Program-made: the position numbers and the translations under genes | DNA from: Klebsormidium nitens | Taxonomy: Eukaryota > Streptophyta > Klebsormidiophyceae > Klebsormidiales > Klebsormidiaceae | Reading direction: 5' to 3' | Assembly: GCA_000708835.1 (NCBI GenBank) | Contig: DF236957.1 | Location: 124,001 to 188,000 of the forward strand | Length of the DNA: 64,000 nucleotides | In this document: piece by piece, positions 1-12,800 of the stretch | Layout: each line of letters starts with the position of its first letter | Numbering within the stretch: position 1 is the first letter of the stretch | Notes under the pieces: generated by a model | Told to the model about the DNA's origin: nothing | What the model saw: only the letters and a program-made list of their open reading frames with translations | Databases searched by the model: none

Positions 1-235
1 AGAAATTAGTCATGGTATGCACAGACGCAGCACACCAGCCCACACCATCAGGTTGAAGGCCTTTTTGCTCCATTCCTACTCTGTTTTGATTTGAAAAGAG
101 CCGGAAATATGTTGTGCCTTTCAGGTTATGGACTAACTTAGATACTTGCGAGAATGCAGACAGGATGCAGGTGCTATGCTACTTCCCCTCACAAAAGAGA
201 CTTCGATCCGCTCAAGCGCACCGAGTTTGACTTAC
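1..235. other. Intron of the FTR1 gene running off the left edge
   Basis: Follows the donor GGGTAAGT at 236/235 (minus strand). I see no convincing next acceptor or exon, so the remaining FTR1 exons lie outside the window. Confidence 0.6.
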
Positions 236-2186
236 CCGAAGAAGAGGACGTAACCTAGGGAGACTCCCAACAGAGCGCCGACGATTCCTCCCAGGGGGAT
301 GGCTTTCCAGGGCGTATCGACCCCCACTCCAGCAAGGAACAAGACGGACTCAATCCCCTCACGAAGAACGGCAGTGAAAGCGATGAGGAACAGGGCGTAG
401 GTGATTGTGAACGCAGTCTTGCCTTCGAGCGCCTGCAAGAAAAAGCAGTCTTTTGAGCATCAAAAGAAGCGGTGTTAAGGAGATGTATGGGGGGGAGAGG
501 ATAGCAGAAAATTTGGAAAAACCTCTTGCGATTGTAGGGACTAACAAAAAGGAGCATTGAAAAATGAACTCAGTTACTTTTGCAGGTTCCCCAGACCACG
601 AGATTTGAGGACCAGACTAAAATGTTCAGCTTTACCCAAATAGGAAGCAGCCCTGTCTTCTTGTTAAGAGGCATTGCTACATGTATTCAGACGACAAATG
701 TAAACCCAGAAGCTACACTTTTAAAGTACAGAAAGGCTTCAAAGAGGGACCTTCACTTTCTTCCTCGCAGTCAGGCAAGAAGCAACAGAAACCAGACCAC
801 GGTTGAAAACCTCAGTCTGTTACTTTTGACACATGAAAAGCGCAGAAGGAGGATATGCAAAACACGAAGAAACAAACCCCGTACTCTTTCCCTTTACCTC
901 GAGCGCGGACTTCTTGAGCTTGCGGTTCCACTTGTCCTGGAGCGCCATCATCTTGAGCATGCCAAACGCGAGGATTGTGATCATGACCGACGCAATGACG
1001 GATATGACGCCCTCAAATATCTGCTCGCCTTTGCCCTCAAAGACCTCGTTATCTGAAGAGTGCGAGCGGAGAGTCAGCTCAGACCTTTTCACATCCCTGC
1101 ATGTTTGTGCAAGAAATCAATCCGGAATAATCTGAATTGGATCGAACAAAGAGACATTGACCGCCGCTCGTTGACGTCTCAGCGATGCGGTTTCATCCTT
1201 GGAGGCACCGAGGATTCTCAGTCCCCTGTGGATGGCTGAGGCGGATCAAACTTGCGATGATAAGGCTGGCGGCAAGCAGGAAAACAGCACATCTAGGCAC
1301 TGAACCAGCATCATTTCTTCCAGAGGCCTTTGCTTGTGATTCAGATTCTGGTGGAGGGAAGTTGCATGCTGGATGGGTGGCTTGTGCAGCCCTCACCTAG
1401 TGTGTAGTAGATAACAATGAAGATGACTGCAAATATGATGGAGAGGAGAAGGCCCAGCCCCGCGCCAAACCATACTGCAACAGAACGAAGTGCGGTTAGC
1501 ATAATGCAGGGACAGAACGCTGAGAGAGATTAGGTCAAAGTAAGGGACACACCATGGCTTGACGGTGGCAAAGTGTGGCTGCCGGAAGACCGAGATTATT
1601 AGGATTCTACCAGACGCATTGGCGGAGACAAACTGGTCAAGACAACAGAATGTTGGGAAAGTTTCAAAGCTCTTTTGGGGTCGCAGAACAAAAGGCGCAC
1701 CTTGCAGGTTTTTCAAAAGCTTGCAGCTTGAGAGGTACACTGACAATGCTTGAGCAGCGACCAGCTACCCAAAGGTGGGTAACAATTGAGAGTTTTGGTT
1801 TCTGGCACTCTTGGCATATGTTGCTCTGGGAGCTCTCTAAGAAAGGCACAGGAAAGGCACTACAAACCATCCACTGCAAGGGAGCTCCACGAGCCACATT
1901 GGCGTTGCTCAGGTCATCAGAAGGGAGCGCCTCATTCCAATCACTCTACCACCAGTCAACTTCAGCAGTCAGTTGTCTCTCGTGCATATATCTTCTATGT
2001 GATATCAGAAGTTTGCAAATCTGCGTCAGAATGGGTGCCGCCCGCCACCTCACCTTGTTTCTTGAGGTGCGTCTTGCCGGTCTTGGCGACGTATTGCAGC
2101 AGCACTGCCAGGATGACGGCGGCCTCCATACACTCCCGGAACATCACAAACATCGCCGTCACGCTGAAGTAATCGTTACCCCCCAT
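236..2186 (-). CDS. FTR1: FTR1-type high-affinity iron permease, 3' part cut off by the window edge
   Basis: Membrane permease that moves ferric iron into the cell, in other organisms together with a multicopper ferroxidase. Exons read on the minus strand: 2054-2186, 1397-1474, 898-1052 and 236-432. All joins are GT-AG and in phase (V45 and D71 are split codons), giving 187 residues before the donor at 235. Both iron-binding REXXE motifs are visible: RECME at residues 17-21 and REGIE at 146-150, each inside a hydrophobic helix. A WFGAGLGLL helix sits near residue 46. The start is the MGGND methionine at 2186, which places the first REXXE where FTR1 proteins carry it. Yeast Ftr1 is about 400 residues, so roughly half should lie beyond base 1. 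No ferroxidase gene is visible in the window. The identification is firm; the missing C-terminus cannot be judged. Confidence 0.88.
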
Positions 2187-2689
2187 CGTGGCAGAACTGC
2201 GGCACCGGCGCAAAGGCTGGGAGATAGGGACGGTGAGGAAGAATGAGCTGCAATGTGGGCGTTACGGTTGTGCTTGCTTGTCTGCAGCACTGGAGCGGCG
2301 GAGTGGGGGGCGACGCAACTTTGCCACTTTTAGCTACTGCACTTGTTTTGCGCTTTGACAATGGAAATGGCGTGCAGAAATTTGCTTCTCTGAATTGCAA
2401 CCTTATCCAAATTCGGCGTGGCTGCTGAAGGGGACCTCTCGAACTGGTAGAGAAACAGTTTGCTTCCAGGCTGTCAGACAGAACTCTGCAGCCACCATAA
2501 ATATAGGTAGCTAGCTGCCGTAGCACGAATGCTGCACAAGCCTTGTCTTCACCAAATGACCAGAATGTGCTGGTCTCTTATCATTTGATAAGCAGGAGTG
2601 TGCTCACCCGACATTGACACGAGTGGGCTGTTGACAGACGCACTGCGCTCTCTTGTCCACCTATGGCCACTGCCACTGCCACTGGCAGT

Positions 2690-3080
2690 GTTCGTGGCGA
2701 AACCTAATTGATTTCGCCAATTAGGTTTGCGCATTAGTTTGCGCATATTCGCGCAAACGGAGGAGTTTGCGCAGGCTGGCGAAATTAAGCGCGGCCACGC
2801 GGCCGCGCATAGGCGCGCAAGCGTAAAACGCCTGTGTCAATGACATTCTGGGCTCATGTGGCACTTACATTTGACCTTGTATGAGCAGTCTGCCTTCGAG
2901 GCGGATGATAGCTAGGTTAGCGTCAGACCATCACCTATTTTGACACCAAGTCATAGGCTGGGGCACCCGCAATCGCATAAGCATACAGATGATTTCGCCA
3001 ATTTCGCCAATTAGGGTGAATTTGCGCTTCAGCAATTTGTGTTTGCGCATTTCCGAAAACAATTTCGCCACGATCACTAT
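2690..3080. repeat. Hairpin-forming TTTCGCC / TTTGCGC repeat modules
   Basis: 2700-2710 and 2718-2728 form an 11-base stem (AAACCTAATTG / CAATTAGGTTT) around a 7-base loop. The word ATTTCGCCAATTAGG at 2711-2725 recurs exactly at 3000-3014. Each is followed by several TTTGCGC or GCGCAAA words, and a GCGGCCACGCGGCCGC palindrome lies near 2793-2808. These look like two diverged copies of one repeat. Function unknown. Confidence 0.6.
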
Positions 3081-3552
3081 GGCTGAACATGTGCTTTTAG
3101 GGTTACCAGTTGTGTACCTTGGGTCCAACCGAAGTAACGCATTCGACGTCTGCAAGTAAAATCTAAGAAATATGCCGTATAGACTGAGGATGTCCTCACC
3201 GTATGCATTCACAGCAAGCTTCCTTAAGGCGGCAAGTAGACTTGAAGCTTCAATCGAATATGATATCTGAAAAATATGAAGACATCCTACCGTAGTCTGC
3301 CAGTATTTATCTGCTTGTATCATATATGTATATGAGGAACCCCAAACGGCCGCATGGAGCATAGGCGTACTTCCTATAATCATATGGGATTACGCCACCA
3401 TACATAATCATATGCTACGGCTACAGCATATGACACTTGATTCTTGAATATATTTGGGTATGGTGTCATGGACCCACCTCTACATGTGCCAATTTGTAGG
3501 GCTACCGCAGCTCCTGAATCCTTGAGTGTACTTAGATACCTTGGTACCGAAG

Positions 3553-3752
3553 ATACCGGTAACTCTTCTGTGACCTAACGGGCGTGTGACCTAAGATACG
3601 AGTAATCCGGGCACTTCAAATTAAATAACCTAACCCAATTAATCACCCGCTCCGCACACCAACCCACCCTAACCACCATACCAACCCCACCCGTCCCCCG
3701 GGTGCCTATCTTAGGTCACACGGCTCTTAGGTCACTCGAGAGTTATCGGAGT
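3553..3752 (+). mobile_element. Foldback (MITE-like) element copy E1 with 9-base target-site duplication
   Basis: About 200 bases. The flanking word GTACCGAAG occurs at 3544-3552 and again at 3753-3761, as expected for a target-site duplication. Terminal inverted repeats of about 45 bases run from 3553-3598 and 3707-3752. Each end holds two copies of GTGACCTAA(G/C), at 3570-3579 and 3586-3595 and their complements at 3711-3735. The core (about 3612-3705) contains CCGGGCA near its left side and CCCACCCGTCCCCCGGGTG at its right. It encodes no protein, so it would depend on a transposase elsewhere. A 9-base duplication with long inverted repeats resembles Mutator-type elements, but no transposase is present to confirm that. 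Confidence 0.75.
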
Positions 3753-3764
3753 GTACCGAAGCCT

Positions 3765-4370
3765 GTAGGTAGGTACCTACTACCAGGGATGCGGACAGGA
3801 TTTTGCCCCGGGGCGCTTCTGCGCCCCGGGCCTTTGCCCTGGGGCGCTGGCCAGCTTCGCTGGGGCGCAGAAAGTAGTACCGGGCTCCAAATACGCCCGG
3901 TTCCCTTATCACGTGCTATATTACGGGCCTGCATGAGACGCCTTATACTCCTCCAGAAGTTGAATTATCTATGGTACTTATTGGATCAAAACGCTACTGA
4001 CTACACTTCGCTTATACAGGCAGTAGTTGCAAATATGTATAAGAAGATTTTCTCATCTGGCACAAATAGTCAGATAATGATCCGATAAAATGCTGGCAAG
4101 TAGGCACTTATAATACTGAGATGCTCATCCAAATCGTCAGCCAGCGCTTATGGCATATGTCATCTCACCTGTAGTATAGCCTGTTCAAATTTTACCACAT
4201 AAAGTACCGAATATAGTCCATATTCATGCTTAGGCCCAGATTTGCCCGGGGGCGCTTCTGCGCCCCGGCCCTCTGCCCGAGGGCGCAGGATATTTCCCGG
4301 GGGCGCTCCGCGCCCCATTCTGCGCCCCGCCAGCACCCCTGCCTACTACCGGTACCTAGTACAAACTTGT
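3765..4370. repeat. GC-rich hairpin clusters, possibly one foldback element
   Basis: A unit starting CAGGATTTTGCCC and containing the hairpin GGGGCGC-TTCT-GCGCCCC occurs at 3796-3845 and in diverged form at 4235-4287. More GGGGCGC/GCGCCCC arms lie at 3840-3875 and 4290-4330. The outer boundaries resemble each other in inverted orientation: TAGGTACC-TACTACC-AGGGATGC near 3775 against the complement of GCACCCCTGCCTACTACCGGTACCTA near 4330-4355. This suggests one 600-base element with paired GC hairpins near each end. No protein is encoded. Confidence 0.5.
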
Positions 4371-7204
4371 ACAACCTGATGACAACATTTCTCTCCAGCA
4401 GATATGTTTTGTTTAATGACCACATTCTGCAATGGCAACATTCAGTAACGGTCTGACAATATACCGTTACCGAGTGTCTCAACCAATCAGGTGCGCCCAT
4501 GCTACCGCTAATCGTGTGACTTTCCCGGAATCGACGACTGCAGCGTACGCACAGCACACGCATACGCGGTCGCGGTACGTGTTCGGCAAGGGACTCTAAC
4601 CCAGCCTTGCCTCCTTAACCGTGCCTTTATTCAGGGTTACAAGGGACGGCGGCGGGCGCGCGCAGGAACTTGCCAGTAACCGCGCTGCAGTCTTGCAATC
4701 ATGGTCACTACGGTCTACCGTGCTGTTTGGTCCGCTGTTCGCCATTAGAAACAGAATACCTACCTAGTTGCAGAGATAGCCTTTACTGCCGTGATACAGT
4801 GACACCATGTCCTGATCCCCGCCCTCGCTGTATGTTTCGCAACAATGTCGAAACTGGAAGCCCTTTGGCATATGTGTACGACGTCGTTTCTGCCTTTACT
4901 ACGGTAGTGATATAAGTGCTCATGAGAAGAACGGCCCGTGCTCAGTGCTGGATTGAGCTGGACAGCAACGTCCATTTGCGGCCGTGACGCCATCATCATG
5001 GCGATTGTGACGCCATCATCTTGATGGGCAGATGCATCTTGAAAGCAGTATAGAAGCCTGATGAATGTTCACGACACACCTACCATACGTCCGTGTTTTG
5101 ATAACAGCACAAAAGCAGTAGTACTGCAACGTCTCCGTCACTACTCGTTCCCAGATTGCACGTCGGGTTGGCGTAGTGACAGCGCTGCTAGCGTGGTCTA
5201 TCCCCGATTTGCTGTTGTCTACTTTGGAAGCACTGTCGATCGACTCTGCAAAACGAGCCGTAGGCCATATTCGAAAACTTCTGAAGTTACCAGATCAGTT
5301 CCGACATCACCTCAGCTCCTGAGCAATACCGGAGCACTGGCAGTATCCAGGTCGTCTCGTCCTTGAACAACAGTCCTGCATGCAGCTGGCAAAAGGGTCC
5401 CTATAGCAGTTAGACAGTTAGACATCTCTAAGGCATCTCAGAAGGGGCTAACGGGCAGTGCTTACAGTTCAAGTATTCTTTTTGTGCAAAATCATGGTAC
5501 CTAATTTGTACGTACACCAGTGATTCTTCTAAAACCGAAAGGCTGACGGCGGTTCTGATCCATAGGGCATCATGCATAACAAGATGACGCCACTGATCCG
5601 GCTGTACTGGCAAGGACTTGCAACGGATTGATTAACGACGTTTATCAATTACAGTTTGTTTGCAAAGCCACATTTAAGATCGTAATATTCTCTGGTCGTC
5701 CGAAAGCCGATTGCTAAGTTCGCAGCACGGCATGCATACCGGTCCTTGAAGTGCAGTGTCTCGCCGGCTACAGTGGGATATTCTGTTACTTTCCAGGGAG
5801 TGTATGTCTCCATCTGTGACATGGGATCATTCGATCAAATATGTGCGCACATACTAGCAAAAAGTTGCGCCTGAGCGCCTGATTGAAACCGTTCAAGGCT
5901 GACAAGATGACATTTCTACAATTCGGATTCGTTTCGTCATGACCCGGCCTTCTAGTTGGGTTGCGGGTGCGTTCAGATATGAAAGTACGAACAGAGCTGG
6001 AGTACGGCCTGGATAATCAGCACCAACAGCTATTTCCACTACATGCGGCATTGACATGGTATCACCCAGCGCTGTGCATGTGGGAAGCTAATCTTGGGAT
6101 CCTTACAAGAATGAAACTGTCAACCATATTTGTATGCAGAGAGCCGATTCGTGTCTTTTTCGGGGAAGTCATCAAACGAGTGTTCTGGGTCCAGATCGGT
6201 ATGGGGAGACTAGTGAATCTAGCGATGTTGGACGAAGCACCAGAACGGGATTAGCAACCGCTTGTAATCTTAATCCAGCCGTTCTTGCTGGAACTGTGCT
6301 TGTTGAAAACAGGGTGATGACGTTGAGCTGACCAACTGCCAGATCCGACTCACGTTTTGAAAGTGGTAACTGGAAGCGTTAGCGCCAATTTTCGCGCTTA
6401 CAAGCATCATATGTAGCACCCAGATGTCTGATATGCCTAACTCAGCCCACAACTTCCAGACATCAGGAGAAGCTACTTCAACTTTGTCAGCCCAGACTCC
6501 TGTCAGATTCAAACTGGGCCCGGCGCCAAACGGTTTGTTTTCGGCTGTCTTTTTGTGAGCAGCCCGTAAAGTAAGCGTACAAACCTTTCTCCCGTTCTGG
6601 ACTTGAAACTCACCCAGCCTTCGCCCTCGCTTCATTTCTGACGCACTTTGCTTCTTCTCTTTTCCCTTTTCGGCGTCGGTTGTCTAGATTTCAACCTGCC
6701 TCTCAATCTCGTTCTGCCCTCCACTTCGAACGAGTTCACCTGGTCCTCTGCAAAGTTCGCGACTCAGTCGCACCGCGCGAATTGCGAGCGTGCTCGGCTA
6801 CCACGTACTCAGGCTCGTGACTCATCGACTGTACAGAGCCTTAGGTGGCGCAATTTATTCAGGTACCGATGCACGCAAAAGTGGCCGGAAGCTCTTGCTT
6901 CCAATCAAACAAAGTTGATTAGCTGATCTGTATTAAGTAACACGTGAAAAGCACGAGGAGCGGCAGTCAAGAGAACCGAACGTCCACGTATTGACCTTCA
7001 AGTGAACCAGTACTAGAGTTGAATTTCGTGTGCTGGAACCCGGCGGTCACAATTTGATTTGGGGTCAGACGACAGCTCTTTCTAGTCAATGTCGTCTATC
7101 CTTCTGCATGAGTTCAGAAATAAGTAGGCTCAATGGCGTGTTCGCTAACGTCAACGCTACAAATAAAGTACAAGACCCAAAGTCGAACGGGGTCAAGCTT
7201 GGTA

Positions 7205-8060
7205 CATGGTCGAATTCCGGCATGGGTCCCAACTCCGCTGCCGCGCTCCGCCACCGCGCTCCGCCACCCGAACGCTCCGCTGCCACCGGGCACACTCCCC
7301 TTCCAAAATTCCGCCGTCGACCAGGCCTGGACTCCTACCTGCTTCGCCACGCTCCCGGCGGTTCCGCTGGCTCCGTGCTCCGGTTCCGTTCAGCTCTCGC
7401 GCTTGACCTCGTCGCACGACACACGGTCTGCCGTCGAACCGTTCCGCTGCTCGACGGCCTCGGTCCGTTCCGCTGCTGTTGGGCGCCCCGTTCTTTTTGC
7501 TGGATCCGTTACAACGCGCGCTTCAATGGCCGTTCGGCTCGCCGGCGGCCCCGTTCCGGTCACCTTCCGCGGCACGCCGGGGGAGCTGCAGCGAGTCCCA
7601 GTCACACCTTTCCGCTCATCCGGTGTGCCCTTATCCAGTTCCGGAACGACTTTTCAACTGCTCCGGACCAAGCTGTACCTTCGCCGGGCGCCGTGTTTAC
7701 ATTCTGCTGCGTCCGGGCAGATAATTCCTCCAGACGTTTCCGCCGAAGAACTTGATTCGATCCGTTCCAGCGTGCTCTAGCCGGACGGTTTCACCGCCGG
7801 CGCCCCAGCTCCATTCCGCGCGCACGCGCGCGCTCCCTGCGCCTTTTGCTGCAGCGCTCTAAAGGTCGCAATCTTGCGCTCCCTCCCCTCCCAAACACCG
7901 CCGTTCCGAGCCCCCCGCTTCTCTGCTGCACACGCCTACGGCTCCCTTTCCGCTGCTCCGTTCTGCCAGCAGCCCGGACTCCTTCAAGTACCTTTAACGC
8001 ACCCCGATCACTTCGCTCTGCAGTCTGCAGCGTGCCCCGGTTCGGCTGCTTTCAGTGCTG
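7205..8060. repeat. Pyrimidine-skewed low-complexity tract
   Basis: About 850 bases in which the plus strand is dominated by C and T with recurrent TCCGC, TTCCG and GCTCCG words. Several long open frames overlap on both strands here and are best explained by the skew, which depletes stop codons. No family is recognised and no splice structure is convincing. Confidence 0.5.
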
Positions 8061-9829
8061 CAGAGCGATCTGATCCGGATGAAGAATGTCTTGGAGTGCG
8101 CGCGCGCGCGCTTGTGCCAGTCGAACCTGGTCGGCCGAATTTCAGAAGTGACGATATGCAGCTCGACTATGCACAGGCCACCCCCATCATGATATGGGTA
8201 CTCCGGCCGCCACCTTGTTGTATGGTGATTGAAAGGTATGCCAGTGAACGGCACCTTCCGGTGTGGTTCTAGGACTGTTCAGCTCACGATAACGAGGCAG
8301 GCGTAAAGCTTTTTCCTCTCTGGGGAACGACTGAAGCAATTGCTCAGGCTGACAACAACTCCCGGAGAACAGCCTGAAACGAGAAGTGCAGAGATCCGCA
8401 GCCGCGCACTGTCTCTGGCGCCACATCCGTTCGCGAGAACGCCGTCGCCCCCATAAATGAGTTAATCTGCTTACTGGAGTTGTCCGGTTTGACTGAGGAT
8501 ATATTGAGAGGCAGCGCTCTCATTAACGGCGGCCTGATTGGAGCACTATTTTTCTGTGGAGAAATATGCAGGTATGTAACTCAAGCACTCCGATTTAGCA
8601 TTGAGTAGCTAGACCTGAGTGCATTCGTATGCAGAGTGCAGCATAGCTACTTTGTTATTTTTACTGGTAGACACTTGCAGCTCTCAGCATCTCGTAAAAA
8701 TCTCAAGCTTGCAGTATCTGGAAGAACATTCGCACGCGAGACACGTCGGTCGATTGATATGCATGATTATGATTATATTATGCAGGAACAAAATTACCGT
8801 CAGATCCAAGCGACTCATGGAGCACACAGCGGATTCGTTTCCGCAGAAAGTGCAGTCGAGAAGGACGGTGCCAGGTGGCGGCCAGTCAGTCAGTCGCTGA
8901 AGATGAAATGAATTACCTAGCATGGTTTTGCATCCGTTACGGAATTAGTAACAATCACAACCTCGAAACATTCAAAGGTTCTACAACCTACACACAAGAC
9001 ACGACACTGATTCTTGACATGCGCTGGACAGGACTCACAGCCCTTAAATGTATCTGCACGAACTTAGGATTCCACTGCCGAGTTCTTGAGCATGACGACC
9101 AATACGGACGGGCTACGCACGTGTTTCCATTCTGCTGAGAAGGCAGTGCACATGACATTGATATAAAGTATCAGACGATGGCCCTTGATAAAAGCAGTTT
9201 TCAACTGTCCCACGGCTACTAGTAGGAAGATTGCTGCTGCGAATCTTGTACTTAGACTACGTATGAATAAGCTGACAACCTAACGACCCCCGTATACAGA
9301 GCATACTCGCTCCGATGAGAACCGTACGTGAAAGATAGCAAAGACTGCTTTCCGTCTTTCACTGGAAAAGTAGCGTCTAATAGTGTCTATAATCTTACCA
9401 ACAACTGACTGCATTTTCTCACGTAGCTATACAACAGAACGCTGTCTTAGGGCGGTCAGTACCTTATGCCAGCACCACTATGGGGTGCTTATATTGAAAT
9501 TCGGATTACACCCCAATAGACTGCTTTGATTTACCTGCCCCCGGCGTATGTTCGCACCGGCCCAATCTATCGCCGTCTTACTCTTATTATCAGATTCCCA
9601 GCTTCCGACGCCGTATACATACGAAACAAACCTCGATTTGTCGTCAGACGAGCTCGATTATGCAGAGTCTCCTCCCTTCTTTTCTTGCCACATAACCCCC
9701 CAACGTATTATAAACTCACTGCCCCTTTCCTCATCTGTGCCAACCCAACCTTGCACGTACTCTCCCCCCTCACTCCGGGCTGTTTCTTACCCCCCCAAGA
9801 CCTTCTCACACTGTTTCCCTCCGCGCGCA

Positions 9830-12800
9830 TTACTGCGCGCTTCCGTTCGCCAACTCAGCCTCCGTCTTCCCCTTTCTGGGCGGCCCGATCTTCTGGTCGC
9901 CGTGGACGGTCTTGTCGTATCCGTACCACCCGTGCACGGACTCGTCATAAGTGTCGCCCTCGCCCCAGAGGGCATATGCGTCCTCCCCGTGCGCCGCCTC
10001 GTCGCCGATCTGCGGGAGAAATTTCGATTCTTTAACTTTCGATTCCGTAAACGTGAAGAGGCCATGGATGTAGCGTCTCGAGAAAGCTGCCCGTTTTTGT
10101 GTGGATTGACTTCGACTTGTCTCTCTCAGCAGAAAATTGAGTGACTTGACACTAAACTCTTCTCTGGAAGAGGCAGGCAGCTTCTCCCGAGCAGCCTTGA
10201 AAAGGTCATTCTACCGGGCAACACGAAGTAAAAAGCCTCGACCCAAACATTCATGCGTTTCGCACCTAGTCTCACCAGAAGCCCCAAAGCTAAATAACCC
10301 CACCCGTTCCTCATCGAAACTTGACCTCACGTTTCGTCACCTTTTACTAGAACTAGAGTTGAGACTTTACCTCCAGATGCTCGTCGCTCATGCGCAGCGG
10401 CACGCGGCAGATGATCTTGATGAAGTTCATGATGAGTGACGTCATGATGATGTTCCAGCCGATGATGAAGAGCGCCCCCACGATCTGCTTGCCCACCTGG
10501 GTTTGGAAAAGGGTTTGAAAAGGGTTAGAGATACATTTCAGGGCGGGTTACCTGGAAGACCGCTCGCGCGCTGTGCTTGGAGAATGGCTTTCAGATGTAT
10601 CTTTGAGAAGGCTTTTGAGAAGGTTTGATCATGGATTCCAAGGAGGCCGGAGCGGAGAATGGGTTGAGTAATTCGAAGCCGACGCACGACGAGCAAAGAA
10701 CCAGCTTCACGCAAATGCTCATCAGACGGTTTGGCAGCTTGCGAGAGTAATCAACAGAACGTCCTGAGAAGCAAGAACGTCAGAACACTTCTGATCGACG
10801 GAGGCATCATATCCGATGGACCACAAGGAAAGCAAGCGAACGGTCTGAGCTCAAGGGAGGAGCGAAAAACCGTTCTGCGCGACAACCGGCAGGCTCAGGA
10901 GACTGGAGCTCAGAAAGTCACAAGCATATGGGACGGAAAGGACGCTCGCTCACGAAACCTCTGAATGCTGACGTCACCCATCTCCCCGAAGTTCCTTGAA
11001 TGCGTTTGAACTGAGACGGGGCGGGAATCGCAGCGGCGTCTCGGTTTGTTGAAACGTCAATCAGCTGACAAGCCAGCCTCGTCTGCTGACGTCAATGCCT
11101 GGCCGGACCCCCTTTGGATGAGCCTGTGCAACGGCAGCGGCGTCTCGAACTCACCAACCTACCAATTCTACTCACCAAGGCAAAAATCTTGTTTGCTGAC
11201 GTCAAGTACCTGGCCGATGCTCCCCTGGATGAGCCCATACAACGGCAGCGGCGTCTCGAACTCAAAAACTCACCAACGCGTGCCACTCAGCAAAGAAACA
11301 AAGCAAGCCAAAAATCTCCCCTTTGCTGACGTCACGTACCTGGCCGATCCCCCCCTGGATGAGCCCGTACGACGGCAGCGGCGTCTCGAACTCGGCGGCC
11401 AGCTTGCGCATGGTGAACACGCCCGCGAGAACGCCCCCCATGACGCCCGCGAGGGCGTGGGTATGAATAATCCCGAGCGTGTCGTCGATGTGGTACAGGA
11501 ACTTGACCTTCTTCTGGAGTACCATCATGGAGTACCACGGGATGGAGCCGGACAGAATGCCGTTCACAATCGAGGCCCAGCCCGGGATGAAGCCTGCATT
11601 TTAGGGGGGGAAGAGTGAGAGGAGGGGCGGGGCCAGTCAGAAATCTGTTTCCAGGGGGTGGAAAAACGTTGGGTTCTGTGGGGGAGAGAGTGGGATACTT
11701 TGGGGGTGAGGGTGAGGCATACTGGGAAACGGACACTGTACCACGGAATGGAGCCGGACAGGATGCCATTCACGATAGCCGCCAACCGGGGATGAAGCCT
11801 GGGGAAAAAAGTGGCCGTTCTGTTGACTTTATGTGACAGGATAGAGACGTTGAGGAGCAAAACGACTTCAGGGGAAGAAAAGACGGGACGCTACAAGTAT
11901 CCGAATGAAACTCAAGATCGGGCGCACTTTCGGGAACGTTCTCGTACGTCAAAGCAGGAACCTTTGGCAGCTCGGTCAGCTCCTCCTTCGTGTTTCTCGA
12001 GCGGAACATTGTTCACATCAAGCCGCTCTATGCTGACGCCCACATCGAAGTTTCTCCCCACCATTTTCCAGGCGACGGAACGTGGCTTCGAACAAAGCTC
12101 TGAACTCGAATCTGTGTGGACGAGACGTCACCTGCTCCAGGTGTGATGACGACGAGTCCCGTGATGATCCCCTGAACGGCACCGATGCAGGACGGCTTGC
12201 CAAAGTAGAGAGTGTCACAGAGGGTCCACACCAGCATGCTGGTGGCAGCCGCGATGTTGGTCTGCAGAGGGAAAAGAGTGTCAAGTTCGCACTTGACACC
12301 AGATCTCCATGTCCTCACCGTGGCTGTCACAGTCAACGGAAATGCTCTTTGAGTGAATGATGTACAGATTGAGCCTTGAGGCGCGAGGTTCTGAGGGAGT
12401 TCCCTCTCCGAGAGGGAGTTGCCAACTCGGGTACTTGCGTCAGCTGCCAATTGGTAATAGCTGGCACGTCTCAGTGTCTGATATAGTGAAGAGAGGCGAA
12501 ATCAAGTGGGCTTCTGAAGGGATCGAAGCCTTCCACTTTCGTCACCAGGATCTCATCAATGGTCTGCGTGCTAGAAAGCAGTCGTTGATGCTTATTTCGA
12601 TCTCGATCTCGTTATTTCCAACCGACATGGCAAGAAGAGCTTGAAAAACCACTCAGTGACAACCTACTATCACTCTTGAAGTTCGTCATGGTTTGGCGCA
12701 AGACTCCGTTAGGATAGCACAGGGGTGTGGAAGCATATTACCTTTCGAAAATGCATGTTCTGAAAGTATGCATGTTCCTTTCAGAAGATGAAATCTACCT

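Larger units (their letters stand above)
2187..9829. other. Gene-free stretch between the FTR1 start and the ammonium transporter stop
   Basis: I recognise no protein family here in any frame. Open frames are short, overlap on both strands and lack plausible splice patterns. The stretch includes the 5' flank of FTR1 (2187 to about 2600) and the 3' flank of the ammonium transporter (before 9830). Between them are TTTCGCC/TTTGCGC hairpins (2690-3080), a foldback element with a target-site duplication (3544-3761), GC-rich hairpin clusters (3765-4370) and a pyrimidine-skewed tract (7205-8060). The rest (about 4400-7200 and 8100-9700) shows nothing I can name. Confidence 0.6.

Noticed and set aside
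7195-7225. AAGCTT-GGTAC...GAATTCCGG resembling a cloning linker
   Set aside because: Only short restriction-site-like words match; the flanks are not vector sequence and the pattern fits chance in a low-complexity tract.
7030-7780. Long overlapping open frames on both strands
   Set aside because: They arise from the pyrimidine skew that removes stop codons; composition is low-complexity Ser/Pro/Arg and no family or splice pattern is seen.
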